From Plasmopara viticola (lineage: Eukaryota; Oomycota; Peronosporomycetes; Peronosporales; Peronosporaceae): 64,000 bases of DNA. The stretch covers positions 310,001 to 374,000 of the forward strand of contig MBPM02000033.1 in the NCBI GenBank assembly GCA_001695595.3, read 5' to 3'. The notes under the pieces were generated by a model that searched no databases, had not been told where the DNA came from, and was given only the letters and a program-made list of their open reading frames with translations. Every line of letters starts with the position of its first letter. The first letter of the stretch is position 1. Positions 63,918 through 64,000 of this stretch are shown piece by piece. The translations under genes and the position numbers were made by a program.

Positions 63918-64000
63918 GCTAAGCATTCAAAAGTGCTCGAGCTCTACGAGCAAGGTTACTATCAAGATATCCAGCAACTCAGTCTTTGGTATAGTGACTA

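Noticed and set aside
1..64000. tRNA or rRNA genes
   Set aside because: I looked for cloverleaf and rRNA-like blocks by eye and saw none; a covariance-model scan would be needed to exclude a tRNA.

Overview
The window looks like nuclear DNA of an oomycete of the Phytophthora / downy-mildew lineage (Peronosporales). The evidence is a secreted effector-like gene with a degenerate RxLR plus an intact EER motif and LWY-type helical repeats, a relic of a Crinkler (CRN) effector, short GT-AG introns of about 90 nt, and abundant LTR retrotransposons in a gene-poor, AT-leaning background. An intact ciliary gene (CFAP298) suggests a lineage that still makes flagellated zoospores. Species assignment is inference.

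Layout. 1-0.96 kb: frame-broken 3' end of a LINE-type retrotransposon. 1.36-9.86 kb (minus): one very large gene, now split by two single-base losses. It encodes a signal peptide, about 26 acidic Thr/Ser/Pro-rich repeats of 63-67 residues, a Ser-rich stalk and a polytopic membrane domain resembling the fungal TRP-like/Flc family. 9.9-14.7 kb: no convincing gene, plus a Ty1/copia gag relic near 14.1 kb. 14.7-18.2 kb: decayed Ty3/gypsy element A (minus). 18.2-23.6 kb: nothing recognisable. 23.6-27.2 kb: unidentified protein-like fragments on the minus strand. 27.45-28.56 kb: CRN pseudogene. 28.8-32.9 kb: decayed gypsy element C (plus). 34.7-36.1 kb: the LWY effector gene, with a long hairpin beyond its 3' end. 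36.3-38.3 kb: decayed coding fragments. 38.59-42.92 kb: complete, apparently intact Ty1/copia element with 177-bp LTRs and a 5-bp target-site duplication. 45.30-51.45 kb: gypsy element B (minus), structurally complete with a 5-bp target-site duplication but with a decayed interior.

The right-hand 12 kb is a gene island. It holds CFAP298 (minus) and a Kelch-BTB gene (plus) diverging from a 163-bp spacer, then a 3 x 213 bp tandem repeat and a reverse-transcriptase relic, NUP88 (plus), and a convergent hypothetical gene (minus). A perfect 34-bp inverted repeat lies close to the right edge.

The genes do not form a pathway. The window shows the two-speed arrangement known in these genomes: conserved housekeeping genes packed tightly at one end, and effectors, a giant surface-type repeat protein and nested transposons in the sparse remainder. 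The most unusual features are the giant repeat-bearing membrane protein with its 780-bp higher-order repeats and paired frameshift, and the copia element whose primer-binding site contains its own start codon.
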